A stretch of DNA of 18,446 nucleotides from JBECKQ01 sp040235375 (GTDB lineage: Bacteria; Planctomycetota; Phycisphaerae; UBA1845): NCBI GenBank assembly GCA_040235375.1, contig JBECKQ010000067.1, positions 1 through 18,446 on the forward strand, given 5' to 3'. The notes under the pieces are model-generated. The model worked only from the letters and a program-made list of their open reading frames with translations. It was not told where the DNA came from and searched no databases. This document shows, piece after piece, positions 7,483 to 14,651 of the stretch; the first letter of the stretch is position 1; each line of letters starts with the position of its first letter. Position numbers and translations under genes: made by a program.

Positions 7483-7499
7483 TATACTCCCGTGGAGTA
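7483..7499 (+). promoter_or_regulatory. Possible -10 box with overlapping perfect palindrome, upstream of the DCC gene
   Basis: TATACT at 7483-7488 matches the -10 consensus at 5 of 6 positions and lies 46 bases before ATG 7535. I see no good -35 box. The inverted repeat TACTCC-CGT-GGAGTA (7485-7499) overlaps the box and the likely start of transcription. That is where a repressor operator would sit, although it could also be an RNA hairpin. Confidence 0.35.
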
Positions 7500-7534
7500 C
7501 GGATACCAACGATCGCTCGTATGGGGAGTCGACC

Positions 7535-7924
7535 ATGGCGCGATGGAAAGTGAAGCTGCTGATCGACGGCGAGTGCCCGGTATGCACGTCGGAAGCCCGA
7601 CTTCTGCGACGGCTCGACCACGGCCGGGGCAACCTGGCCTTTGAGGACATCACTGCGCCAGGCTTCGATCCCAGTCAGTACGGGCGAACGATGGACCAAC
7701 TCTTGTCACGTATCCACGCTGTCTTGCCGGGCGATAAGATCGTCACCGGCATGGAGGTGTTCCGCCGTGCGTATTCGGCAGTCGGTTTCGGCTGGTTGCT
7801 GCTACCCACGCGACTGCCGATCGTTCGGCCCGTTTCCGAGCACGCATACAATTGGCTTGCCCGCCACCGCGTCCGGCTGACGCACGGCGGCCGGTACTGC
7901 GGCGATCACTGCCGCGTCGCCTGA
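7535..7924 (+). CDS. DCC-family thiol-disulfide oxidoreductase-like protein (DUF393)
   Basis: 129 residues, typical length for the family. The defining motif is near the N-terminus: a beta strand (VKLLIDGECPVC, residues 6-17) carrying Cys14 and Cys17 in a thioredoxin-like CxxC. Downstream FEDIT and the GMEVFRRAYSAVGFGWLLLP segment (72-91) match the usual 'G..A......G......P' region of DUF393. A second cysteine pair, Cys122 and Cys126, lies in the tail. Members are predicted redox proteins without established substrates. GGGGAG precedes ATG 7535. The next gene, an exported hemerythrin, follows on the same strand after 54 bases, so the two are probably co-transcribed. Confidence 0.9.
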   Translation: MARWKVKLLIDGECPVCTSEARLLRRLDHGRGNLAFEDITAPGFDPSQYGRTMDQLLSRIHAVLPGDKIVTGMEVFRRAYSAVGFGWLLLPTRLPIVRPVSEHAYNWLARHRVRLTHGGRYCGDHCRVA

Positions 7925-7978
7925 AGACGCTGGTCCAGCGAATCCGTATGAGAACGGTGCTTGCATGGATTAGTGGCC

Positions 7979-8767
7979 ATGAACGGAACCGACGTATCCG
8001 CCGACTCGCGTCGCGCCTTCCTGCGTGCCGGACTGTCTCTGGCCGGCGTCTCGATCTGGGGCGTCCATCGCACGATGGCGCAGTCCGACCAACCGGGCGG
8101 CTCGCCACGGAAGCCTGGCGATGAGGACGTGAACACACCCCGCCCGCAGGGCAGCCAGCGGCAGGAACACGAACAAGAAGAGGAGATCAGCCCGGCTGAG
8201 GACCTCATGCGCGAGCATGGCCTGCTGACGCGGGTACTGCTCGTTTATCAAAACTACGCGGATCGGCTCGCGCTGGGCGCTCGCGACATCCCCGCCGAGC
8301 CGTTACACCGTTCCGCCGACATCGTACGCGAGTTCGTCGAGGACTATCACGAGCGGCTCGAGGAGCAGTACCTGTTCCCGCGATTCAGGAAGGCGGGCAT
8401 GCTCGTCGAGCTGGTCGACACGCTCCAGACCCAGCACGATGCCGGCCGCCGCATCACCGATATCGTTCGCAAGCTCGCGGTGCAGTCCGCCTTCAAGGAT
8501 CAGAACCAGCGTCTGACGCTGATTGACGCCTTGCGGCAGTTCAATCGCATGTACCTGCCGCACGAGTCCCGCGAAGACACGGTTCTGTTCCCCGCGTTCC
8601 GCAAGCTGGTATCGCCTAATGAGTACGACGCGCTCGGCGAGCAATTCGAAAACAGGGAGCACGAACTGTTCGGCGAGGATGGCTTCGAGATGATGGTGGA
8701 TCGCGTGGCCGACGTCGAGGGGCAGGTCGGCATCCACGACCTGGCCCAATTCACGCCGACAATGTGA
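7979..8767 (+). CDS. Tat-exported hemerythrin-domain protein
   Basis: 262 residues from ATG 7979. The N-terminus carries a twin-arginine signal (SRRAFLRAG, residues 10-18) followed by a hydrophobic stretch and a likely cut near 34, so the protein should be folded before export. A charged, glutamine-rich linker (about 36-70) leads to a four-helix hemerythrin domain at 73-240. Likely di-iron ligands are His80, His124, Glu128, His153, His195 and Asp200, in the contexts REHG, YHERLEEQYLFP, QTQHD and PHESRED. Hemerythrin domains bind oxygen or act in iron, NO or oxidative-stress sensing. An upstream in-frame TTG (7961) and GTG (7973) would lengthen it by 6 or 2 residues. GGAT lies just upstream of the ATG; the ribosome binding site is weak. 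Confidence 0.92.
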   Translation: MNGTDVSADSRRAFLRAGLSLAGVSIWGVHRTMAQSDQPGGSPRKPGDEDVNTPRPQGSQRQEHEQEEEISPAEDLMREHGLLTRVLLVYQNYADRLALGARDIPAEPLHRSADIVREFVEDYHERLEEQYLFPRFRKAGMLVELVDTLQTQHDAGRRITDIVRKLAVQSAFKDQNQRLTLIDALRQFNRMYLPHESREDTVLFPAFRKLVSPNEYDALGEQFENREHELFGEDGFEMMVDRVADVEGQVGIHDLAQFTPTM

Positions 8768-8858
8768 CGTGGCGAAGCGCGATATCGCTCAGTGTGCCAC
8801 TGCTCTGGAGCAGTGCCCCGTTGGGTAGCGCGGTCTTGCCGCGGCTGCCCTGCCATCG

Positions 8859-9146
8859 TCACGGCCGTTCGAAGAACTCGTGCGTCGGCCGGCCGGCCAG
8901 AACCTCTGCCTTTCCCCAATTCGCGACGCTGCGGAACTGCTCGGACTGGAGGAACGCGTCGAAGGCCGCCCGATCATTCCATTCGGACAGGATCAGGTAG
9001 CTCTGCCGGTCCTTGACCTTTGTGTACAGCTCAGTTCGGGCGTGACCGGGCGAGCGGTTCATGATCTCGACCACTTTGTCGAAAACACGCTCGAAATCTT
9101 CCTCTTTCCCCCGAAGAACCTGGTAGTTCATACCGACGGTGATCAC
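8859..9146 (-). CDS. ABM-domain (antibiotic biosynthesis monooxygenase-like) small protein
   Basis: 95 residues. Start GTG 9146 is chosen because GAGGAG lies 6 bases before it and the domain begins at once (ITVGMNYQVLRGKEEDFE). The fold is a dimeric alpha/beta ferredoxin-like barrel: strand 1 with Asn7, helix 14-30, SYLILSEWND (49-58) with Trp56, and a second helix ending in the SEQFRSVAN region. Relatives include heme-degrading IsdG/HmoB-type enzymes and quinol monooxygenases; the Asn and Trp are reminiscent of the former, but heme binding is not shown. The neighbours give no pathway. It is divergent from the YjbQ-family gene. The longer ATG start at 9179 would add 11 residues and lacks a comparable ribosome binding site. 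Confidence 0.85.
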   Translation of the reverse strand: MITVGMNYQVLRGKEEDFERVFDKVVEIMNRSPGHARTELYTKVKDRQSYLILSEWNDRAAFDAFLQSEQFRSVANWGKAEVLAGRPTHEFFERP

Positions 9147-9289
9147 TGTTTTCTCCTCGCCGCGCAGCCATCTTGCCACTCCGCACGGGCGGAGCGGTTA
9201 TCATAGCGCGGTGGATTGTAGCACGATTGCGGCATCCGCGGTAACAAGACGGAACGCCAGTCTGAGAATTCTCAAGGAGCTCATCGATC

Positions 9290-9691
9290 ATGACCACCAT
9301 GGAGGTCGAGACGCACAATCGTGAAGAAATGATCGACGTGACCGGCCGTGTTCAGGAGGCCGTCAAACAGGCGGGCTTTCGCAACGGCGCGGTCATCGTC
9401 TACGTCCCGCACACCACCGCCGGCTGTACGATCAACGAGAACGCCGACCCGGACGTGCAGCACGACATCCTGCTCACGCTCCGCGCCCTCGTTCCTCAGC
9501 GCCGCGATGGCTACCGGCATGGTGAGGGCAACAGCGACGCCCACGTGAAGGCCTCGCTGATGGGCTTCTCGCAAATCGTGCTCGTCGAGGCCGGCCGGCT
9601 CGTGCTCGGCACGTGGCAGGGCATCTATTTCATCGAGTTCGACGGCCCCCGCCGCCGCAAGGTGCACGTTCACCCTCTGCCCCGAACCTGA
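9290..9691 (+). CDS. YjbQ family protein (UPF0047; secondary thiamine-phosphate synthase type)
   Basis: 133 residues, full length for the family. Three conserved blocks are intact: HTTAGCTINENAD (41-53), HGEGNSDAHVKASLMG (77-92) and LGTWQGIYFIEFDGPR (106-121). The histidines His41, His77 and His85 form the usual metal or active-site cluster. YjbQ proteins can substitute weakly for thiamine-phosphate synthase when overproduced, but their physiological role is unsettled, so I give the family name only. ATG 9290 follows AAGGAG at a spacing of about 10 bases; a second ATG at 9299 is possible. The 143 bases upstream, shared with the divergent ABM gene, contain two palindromes (CTCCGC-ACGG-GCGGAG at 9179-9194 and GAGAATTCTC at 9264-9273). 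Confidence 0.95.
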   Translation: MTTMEVETHNREEMIDVTGRVQEAVKQAGFRNGAVIVYVPHTTAGCTINENADPDVQHDILLTLRALVPQRRDGYRHGEGNSDAHVKASLMGFSQIVLVEAGRLVLGTWQGIYFIEFDGPRRRKVHVHPLPRT

Positions 9692-9744
9692 CGCGCCGGT
9701 TCAAACGGACCACCGTACTCGGCAACGGAGCGCTACAGCTCGAA

Positions 9745-9778
9745 TGCGAAAGTGACAAATGCGAACGTGCGAAAGTGA
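9745..9778 (+). repeat. Direct repeat upstream of the erythromycin-esterase-like gene
   Basis: TGCGAAAGTGA occurs at 9745-9755 and again at 9768-9778, 23 bases apart start to start (about two helix turns). A third TGCGAA lies between them at 9760. A possible -10 box, TATGAT, lies at 9810-9815. The arrangement suits a tandem regulator-binding site, but no -35 box or terminator hairpin is evident. Confidence 0.45.
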
Positions 9779-9857
9779 TGTTCGCGGCGGCTTTCGGCAC
9801 AGCAAGCGTTATGATAAGCGCTGTTGGGCGCGAGTCCGCTTGCAGAGGAGTCTCGAC

Positions 9858-11222
9858 ATGGCCACCGCTGATCGCTTGTCCGGTGCGTCGTTCATCTCGC
9901 TCGCGACGCTCGATCCTGCCGCCCCTCTGGGCGATCTCGAACCGCTCGCCCGATTGATACCCGACGACGTTCGCGTCGTCGCCGTCGGCGAGAGCGCCCA
10001 TGGCGCCCACGAGTACTACGCTCTCCGCCATCGTCTCGCCCGCTTCCTCGTCGAGCGCATGGACTTCACCGCACTCACCTGGGAGTCCGGCTTCTCCGAG
10101 GCCTGCATGGTTGACGACTGGATCAACGGCGGCGGGCAGGGTCGCGACAAGGTCCTCGCCGAAGGCATGACCATGTACATGGGCCGCTGCGAGGAGATGG
10201 CCGACCTCTTCGAGTGGCTCCGCAATCGCAACGCCTCGAGCGCGAGGCCCGTCCGCTTCTACGGCCTCGACCTGCCTGGCGCGGCCGCCACGTTGAAGCC
10301 GGCGTTGGACATCGTCGAAGACTACATGAAAGGCGTGGACCCGGGCGCCGCCGTGCGACTGGCGCGACTTCGGGAGTTGGCCGGATCGTTCGGGACGGTG
10401 GCCACGGACAAGGTTACGCTCGTCGGCACAACGGTGATCCAGCAGTACGTCGCCATCCCCGCCGCCGACCGCAACGAGCTGACTGCGCTGCTGGCCGACA
10501 TGGCCTCCCGGTTCTATGCGTTGCGGCGCTCGTACGTCGAGCGTTCTGACGCAGAACGCTACGACCTCGTCCGCCAGCATCTGCGCGTCGCGCGGCAACT
10601 CGATCTTCAGCTCCGGGCCGTCGCCGCGCTGATGGCCGGCGACATTGCCGCGTGCGAGGCGAACATCCGCGACCGGACCATGGCCGACACCGTCGAGTGG
10701 GTCCTCGGTCGTCACGAGCGGGTTATCGTCCTCGCCCACAACGGCCACATTCAAAAGACGCCCGTTGCCACGCCGATGGGGCCGATCGACACCGTCGGCG
10801 TTCACCTCGCCAGCCGTCTGGGCGACCGCTACCTCACCATCGGCACGACCTGTGGCGGCGGCGACATCATCGCTCCACGCACGATCGAGATGGACGGCAA
10901 GCAGGATACGGAGTTGGTTATCCGCGACTTCCCTCCCGCCGAAGCGGGCACCATCGATCACCTGCTCGATGCAAGTCTCGCGGGCACCGGCGGCGACGCC
11001 AGCCCCTCTCGCATCGGCCTGCTTGACTTGCGTACGCTCGACCCGGCCAGCAGGTCGATGATTGACGCCGCCCGCCGAATGCGCATGCAGGACCAAGTGG
11101 TGGAGGTCGATGTCCGCCGCGCGTTCGACGCGCTCATCCACGTCCCGCGGATCTCACTCTGGACGTCGCCTTTGAACGCTTCTATGCCCGACCTCCGCGC
11201 CGGCGGCGCAGCGAACCGGTGA
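9858..11222 (+). CDS. Erythromycin esterase family protein
   Basis: 454 residues from ATG 9858, which follows AGAGGAG with suitable spacing. A longer frame from ATG 9759 has no site and its extra residues have no domain character. Family motifs are in order: VAVGESAHGAHEYYALRHRL (41-60) with Glu45, His48 and Glu52; TWESGF with Glu76; RDRTMADT at 271-278; and the VLAHNGHIQK histidines His294 and His297. These correspond to the Glu/His active-site set of EreA/EreB-type esterases that hydrolyse the lactone of macrolides. Most chromosomal members are not known resistance enzymes, and there is no mobile-element context here, so a resistance role is not implied. The gene converges on mutY, with 31 bases between the stops. 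Confidence 0.92.
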   Translation: MATADRLSGASFISLATLDPAAPLGDLEPLARLIPDDVRVVAVGESAHGAHEYYALRHRLARFLVERMDFTALTWESGFSEACMVDDWINGGGQGRDKVLAEGMTMYMGRCEEMADLFEWLRNRNASSARPVRFYGLDLPGAAATLKPALDIVEDYMKGVDPGAAVRLARLRELAGSFGTVATDKVTLVGTTVIQQYVAIPAADRNELTALLADMASRFYALRRSYVERSDAERYDLVRQHLRVARQLDLQLRAVAALMAGDIAACEANIRDRTMADTVEWVLGRHERVIVLAHNGHIQKTPVATPMGPIDTVGVHLASRLGDRYLTIGTTCGGGDIIAPRTIEMDGKQDTELVIRDFPPAEAGTIDHLLDASLAGTGGDASPSRIGLLDLRTLDPASRSMIDAARRMRMQDQVVEVDVRRAFDALIHVPRISLWTSPLNASMPDLRAGGAANR

Positions 11223-11253
11223 CGCCAGGTCCGGCATGGCCTATGGGTCTCAG

Positions 11254-12393
11254 TCAACGCGTTACGAGATAGTGCGCCAACACTTTTCGAAAGGCGGTGG
11301 GCAGAGGCAGATCGTCCGCCAGTGGCACCCACCGGAACGGCCGGCTAACACGCGTACGGCGAGAGATGCGCGCCGCGCGCACTGCGAAATCAACCAGCCG
11401 ATGCGTGAGCTGATGCTGCACCGTGCCGACACCGCGGAACGCCTTTGCGGCTTTGCGGATGCCGCCCGGCAGCACCTCGCCAACCGTCGAATCCGACGCG
11501 CCATCGCGTTGCTCGCTGGGCAGCTCCCACATCGCGGACCAGAGACCGCCGGCCGGCCGTTGCCGCAGCAGCACGTGCCCGTCGCACGTCACGACGAACA
11601 CGTTCAGCTCTAGCTTGCGGACCTTCGCGGCGGGTCGGATGTCGGGAATACGAGCGACACGTTGCGTTCGCAAGGCCACGCACTCGCTTCGCAGCGGGCA
11701 ATGTTCGCAGTCCGGCTGGCGCGGCGTGCACACTGTCGCGCCGAGGTCCATCAACGCCTCGTTGAACCGCCCGCAGCCGCGACGCGGCAGGATCGCCTCC
11801 GCCAGTTCCCACAGACGTTTCATATCACCGCTCGGCGTGACGGCGAACAGTCGGGCGAGCACGCGTTTGACGTTGCCGTCCAGCACGGGTGCGCGCACGT
11901 CGAATGCGATGGACGCAATCGCTCCGGCCGTATACCGGCCGACACCCGGCAGTTTCATCAGCCCGTCGACCGTGCGCGGGAACCGGCCGTCGAGGTCGTT
12001 GGCGACCACGCGGGCGGCCTCGTGCAGGTGATGCGCCCGGCAGTAGTAGCCCAGTCCGGCCCACATGGCGAGCACCTCTTCACGATCCGCGGCCGCGAGG
12101 TCCCCCACCGTCGGGAATCGCTGGAGCCAACGTGCATAGTACGGCTCGACGGTGCCCGTCTGCGTCTGCTGGAGCATCATCTCGGCGAGCCACTGCGCGT
12201 ACGCATCCCCCGGCCGCCGCCGCCAAGGCAGATCCCGCCGTTTCCGCCGCGCCCAGGCGAATAACCGCCGGCGGACGTTCACTAGCGATGGAACCGCCGC
12301 GCGGCGATCGCGTCTGCGTGTCTCGGTAACGTGATTTTCGGCGCGTGGACGCTGCGATGTCGATTGCGTGCGTGCCATGAATCCGCGGGACAT
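11254..12393 (-). CDS. mutY: A/G-specific adenine glycosylase MutY
   Basis: 379 residues. MutY removes adenine mispaired with 8-oxoguanine in base-excision repair. The helix-hairpin-helix core is complete: AEMMLQQTQ with catalytic Glu71, LPGVGRYTAGAI (148-159) as the hairpin, and LDGNV with Asp172. The iron-sulfur ligands Cys222, Cys229, Cys232 and Cys238 have the exact C-x6-C-x2-C-x5-C spacing. A C-terminal NUDIX-like domain (about 260-345) includes the GVGTVQHQLTH stretch that checks for 8-oxoguanine. About 35 extra basic residues precede the usual start. ATG 12393 has AGGTGA immediately before it, too close for an ideal site, and an in-frame ATG at 12378 is possible. The gene begins 21 bases after tRNA-His and is probably read from the same promoter. 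Confidence 0.96.
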   Translation of the reverse strand: MSRGFMARTQSTSQRPRAENHVTETRRRDRRAAVPSLVNVRRRLFAWARRKRRDLPWRRRPGDAYAQWLAEMMLQQTQTGTVEPYYARWLQRFPTVGDLAAADREEVLAMWAGLGYYCRAHHLHEAARVVANDLDGRFPRTVDGLMKLPGVGRYTAGAIASIAFDVRAPVLDGNVKRVLARLFAVTPSGDMKRLWELAEAILPRRGCGRFNEALMDLGATVCTPRQPDCEHCPLRSECVALRTQRVARIPDIRPAAKVRKLELNVFVVTCDGHVLLRQRPAGGLWSAMWELPSEQRDGASDSTVGEVLPGGIRKAAKAFRGVGTVQHQLTHRLVDFAVRAARISRRTRVSRPFRWVPLADDLPLPTAFRKVLAHYLVTR

Positions 12394-12414
12394 TCACCTG
12401 CAAAAGGGAGGACG

Positions 12415-12489
12415 GGTGAATGACGGGATTCGATCCCGCGACCCCCAGGACCACAACCTGGTGCTCTAACCAACTGAGCTACATTCACC
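12415..12489 (-). tRNA. tRNA-His (anticodon GTG)
   Basis: Cloverleaf read on the minus strand. The acceptor stem GTGAATG pairs with CATTCAC, with the extra G at position -1 (12489) facing discriminator C (12415), the signature of tRNA-His. The D arm is GCTC...GAGC, and the anticodon arm is CCAGG-TTGTGGT-CCTGG with anticodon GTG. The T arm is GCGGG-ATCGAAT-CCCGT. The 3' CCA is not encoded (the bases read CGT). The T-loop begins with A instead of the usual T at position 54. Confidence 0.95.
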
Positions 12490-12524
12490 ATCTGCCGGCG
12501 AGCGGATCGCTCCGGCGTTTTGCC

Positions 12525-12548
12525 CGGCTCGGCCCCCTGGCCGAACCG
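12525..12548 (-). other. Hairpin in the tRNA-His precursor leader
   Basis: In the minus-strand transcript, 10-base arms (12539-12548 and 12525-12534) pair, with one G-U pair and a 4-base loop. A second, bulged hairpin lies at about 12494-12516, directly before the tRNA. Both fall between the promoter and the tRNA 5' end, so they may guide 5' processing. There is no T-tract, so they are not terminators. Confidence 0.4.
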
Positions 12549-12557
12549 CGCAGCAGG

Positions 12558-12586
12558 ACAATAGCAGCGTTTTTGCGCCTTTTCAA
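12558..12586 (-). promoter_or_regulatory. Promoter of the tRNA-His/mutY unit
   Basis: Minus strand: TTGAAA (12581-12586, 5 of 6 to consensus), exactly 17 bases, then TATTGT (12558-12563, 4 of 6) preceded by an extended -10 TGC. The bases after the -10 are GC-rich, as in stable-RNA promoters. The predicted start near 12551 gives a leader of about 60 bases. This is the best promoter in the window. Confidence 0.55.
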
Positions 12587-12756
12587 CAGGCGGGCCACAC
12601 AACGGACACACGCGCCCGGCGCGGCCCCTCGCCCGCAACCTTTTTTCCCGCTGACGGTAGGACCAAAGGGTGGTATCTTCGGCTCGCCCCGCATCGCCGC
12701 GGGAGGCGAAACTCGGGGTCGAAGAGACGCAACGATCAATCGCAAGCTCGCGCACG

Positions 12757-13149
12757 ATGCCCGAACGCATGACGCCGCTTCGAAAACCGCAATGGATCGC
12801 ACTTGTCGCCGCGGCCGGCCTTGCCGCTTTCGTCGGCGCGTGTTCCGACCCCGCCTTCCACAAGGCCAACGAGCGCCGCATGCAGAACATCCGCGACGTG
12901 GTCGACACCTATCGGGACCAGGAGCGGGACAACGCCAAGCGCCTCGACGAGTGGGGTGACCGCATGGGCACGTTCGCCGAGTATCGCGAAAAGAGGCTTG
13001 ATCGCTCTCTACAGGAATGGCACGAGCTGTTCCAACGCCACATCGACGAGTGGCCCGCAAGACGCAAGGCAGCCCGCCAGCACGTCAGGGAAATGCTCAA
13101 GGGCAAGCCCGACGAGATCGCCGACACCGCCCGCCGCATGTGGTATTGA
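12757..13149 (+). CDS. Small lipoprotein of unknown function
   Basis: 130 residues from ATG 12757, or 126 from ATG 12769; neither has a clear ribosome binding site. A basic start and hydrophobic helix (13-26) end in the lipobox VGAC, with lipidated Cys29, so the product should be membrane-anchored. The mature part is almost entirely helical and charged, with closely spaced Arg, Glu, Asp and Trp residues (AEYREKR, LDRSLQEWHELFQRHIDEW). That suggests a long helix or coiled coil facing the periplasm. I do not recognise a family. It starts 171 bases beyond the tRNA promoter, divergently, and converges with the RHH gene. Confidence 0.75.
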   Translation: MPERMTPLRKPQWIALVAAAGLAAFVGACSDPAFHKANERRMQNIRDVVDTYRDQERDNAKRLDEWGDRMGTFAEYREKRLDRSLQEWHELFQRHIDEWPARRKAARQHVREMLKGKPDEIADTARRMWY

Positions 13150-13236
13150 AGCAGCCTCGCCGGCGCAGCGTCACGGCCACGAACCAACCACAATCGCAGG
13201 AGGCAATCGTTCCCGCCGCATCGTGAAGGATCAGGG

Positions 13237-13521
13237 CTACCTCCGTTTGTGCACTTTCCGCTTCGCCGTGTGCGAACAGACGACGTGTCGTTCGTGGCAT
13301 TCGCCGCACTCGGCCACCGTGTGATCCACCACGAACGCGTCCCAGTGCCGCTTCTGCGCCGGGCTTAGAATGCCCGTCCCCTGGCACACGGGGCAGGCAC
13401 TGTCCAGCGCCGCCAGGACCGCCGAACGGATGAACTCCGAACGGTTCGGCAGCGACCGCAGAATCTCCATGAGCGATTCATCCGCCTTGAACGTGACGAT
13501 GGCTTGTTTCGAACCGGCCAC
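13237..13521 (-). CDS. Ribbon-helix-helix protein with cysteine-rich C-terminal tail
   Basis: 94 residues from GTG 13521, which has GAGG 6 bases upstream. An in-frame TTG at 13557 would add 12 residues. Residues about 6-39 form a ribbon-helix-helix DNA-binding domain: a beta strand (AIVTFKADESL), then LRSLPNRSEFIRSAVLAAL, whose N-R-S-E-F-I-R turn is the CopG-family signature. The tail holds CPVCQGTG (43-50), then HW (59-60), and a second knuckle, CGECHERHVVC (72-82). These cysteine and histidine residues look like a zinc or other metal site. RHH domains usually bind operators as dimers. The gene lies 66 bases after the cell-wall amidase on the same strand. The target genes are unknown. Confidence 0.8.
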   Translation of the reverse strand: MAGSKQAIVTFKADESLMEILRSLPNRSEFIRSAVLAALDSACPVCQGTGILSPAQKRHWDAFVVDHTVAECGECHERHVVCSHTAKRKVHKRR

Positions 13522-13587
13522 CTCAAACCTCGCTTTGCGGCATGAGCCGCGAGACAAGTGCCAATGTCTGGCACCACACCGCCATTC

Positions 13588-14343
13588 TCACCCACCGAAG
13601 TGTCCCGCGATTCCCTCGGCAATCGCCTCGGCCAGCCTGCCCTGATAGGCCGGCGTGCTCAGAAGTCGCGCCTCGTTGCGGTTGGTGAGGAACCCGCACT
13701 CGACCAGCACGGCCGGCCGGGAGTGCCCCACCAGTACGCGGTATCCGGCGCGCCGCACCCCACGACATTCTATGCCCGCACGCCCCAGTGCTTCCGCGAT
13801 CCGCAGGCCGGCGTCCTGGCTCGCCACCGAAGCGTTCCGCGCGATGTAGACCGTCGCCCCCGAGGCGTCAGCGCTGCCTGCCGCGTCCGCGTGAACGGAA
13901 ACGAACAAATCGGCGTGGATCCTGTCGGCCAGCGCCGCTCGATCGTCCAGCTCGATAAACGCGTCCCCGCTTCGCGTAGGCACGACATTCGCCCCCCGGC
14001 TCTCGAGCAGTCGCCCGAGCGCCAGCGCGACACCGAGGTTGACCGTCTTCTCGTTAACGGGTCCGGCCCCCAGCGCACCGGGATCCTTCCCACCGTGCCC
14101 CGCGTCAACGATGATCGTCGTCCCGGCGATCCCCGGCTTGGTAGCCCGCGGCGGTGCCACGACCGGCGGTGGGACGGGTCTCGCCGGCGTCGCAATCCGC
14201 GTGTCGAAGATTGGCGCCGGGTATCGGTCGGTCCGCCTCCCCGGCGCGGTGCATCCGGCTAGCCCCGCAACCACCAGCGCCGCGCAAGCAAGGGCCCCCG
14301 GCCTGCTCACCAACCTTCTGGTCTCATGCTCCGTCATGCTCAT
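13588..14343 (-). CDS. N-acetylmuramoyl-L-alanine amidase, lipoprotein form (Amidase_3)
   Basis: 251 residues. The enzyme cuts the amide bond between muramic acid and the stem peptide of peptidoglycan and acts outside the inner membrane. The N-terminus ends in lipobox LAGC (Cys31), followed by a proline-rich spacer (about 50-70). The catalytic domain (75-249) shows zinc ligands His83 (DAGHGGKDPGA), Glu98 (NEKT) and His151 (VHADA) and the catalytic Glu215 (VECGFLTN). All are intact. The enzyme lacks LysM, SPOR and AMIN modules, so localisation relies on the lipid anchor. ATG 14343 follows AAGGA at about 9 bases; ATG 14337 is a close alternative. The RHH gene follows on the same strand. Confidence 0.94.
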   Translation of the reverse strand: MSMTEHETRRLVSRPGALACAALVVAGLAGCTAPGRRTDRYPAPIFDTRIATPARPVPPPVVAPPRATKPGIAGTTIIVDAGHGGKDPGALGAGPVNEKTVNLGVALALGRLLESRGANVVPTRSGDAFIELDDRAALADRIHADLFVSVHADAAGSADASGATVYIARNASVASQDAGLRIAEALGRAGIECRGVRRAGYRVLVGHSRPAVLVECGFLTNRNEARLLSTPAYQGRLAEAIAEGIAGHFGG

Positions 14344-14651
14344 GTCGAATCGTCCTTGATGCCGTCGCCCTCATCGAGCCGTCGCCCCGGCGTATCACCC
14401 GTCGCGAGCCGCCTGGCCAGCCGCTGCGGTCGACCGGTTGTACTCATCTACCGCCCTCCCGGTCAACCGGGGTGATCCGCCCTGCCGGTCCCCCGAGCCG
14501 CCCTGCCAGAGCCCCGGAAACGGTCGTCACAACCTTTTTGGCCGGGGCTGTTTGCGTTTCCGGATGTTCGTGCTACCCTTTTCCTGAGGGTGGAATCAGC
14601 GATTCAGCGGTATTTCGGGCCGACAAGTCATCATTTGAGGGTTTGTGAATC
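14344..14651. other. Divergent intergenic region between the amidase and the Rrf2 regulator
   Basis: 308 bases without a gene. Near the middle, CCGCCCTSCC occurs three times on the plus strand, at 14451, 14477 and 14498. The right part holds a weak extended -10, TGC-TACCCT (14571-14579), for the Rrf2 gene, with no good -35. ACCCT...AGGGT next to it could fold. Regulation of both flanking genes probably lies here. Confidence 0.5.

Noticed and set aside
9630..11141. 503-codon minus-strand open frame
   Set aside because: It lies antisense to the erythromycin-esterase-like gene, which has clear family motifs and a ribosome binding site. The long antisense frame is a by-product of high GC3.
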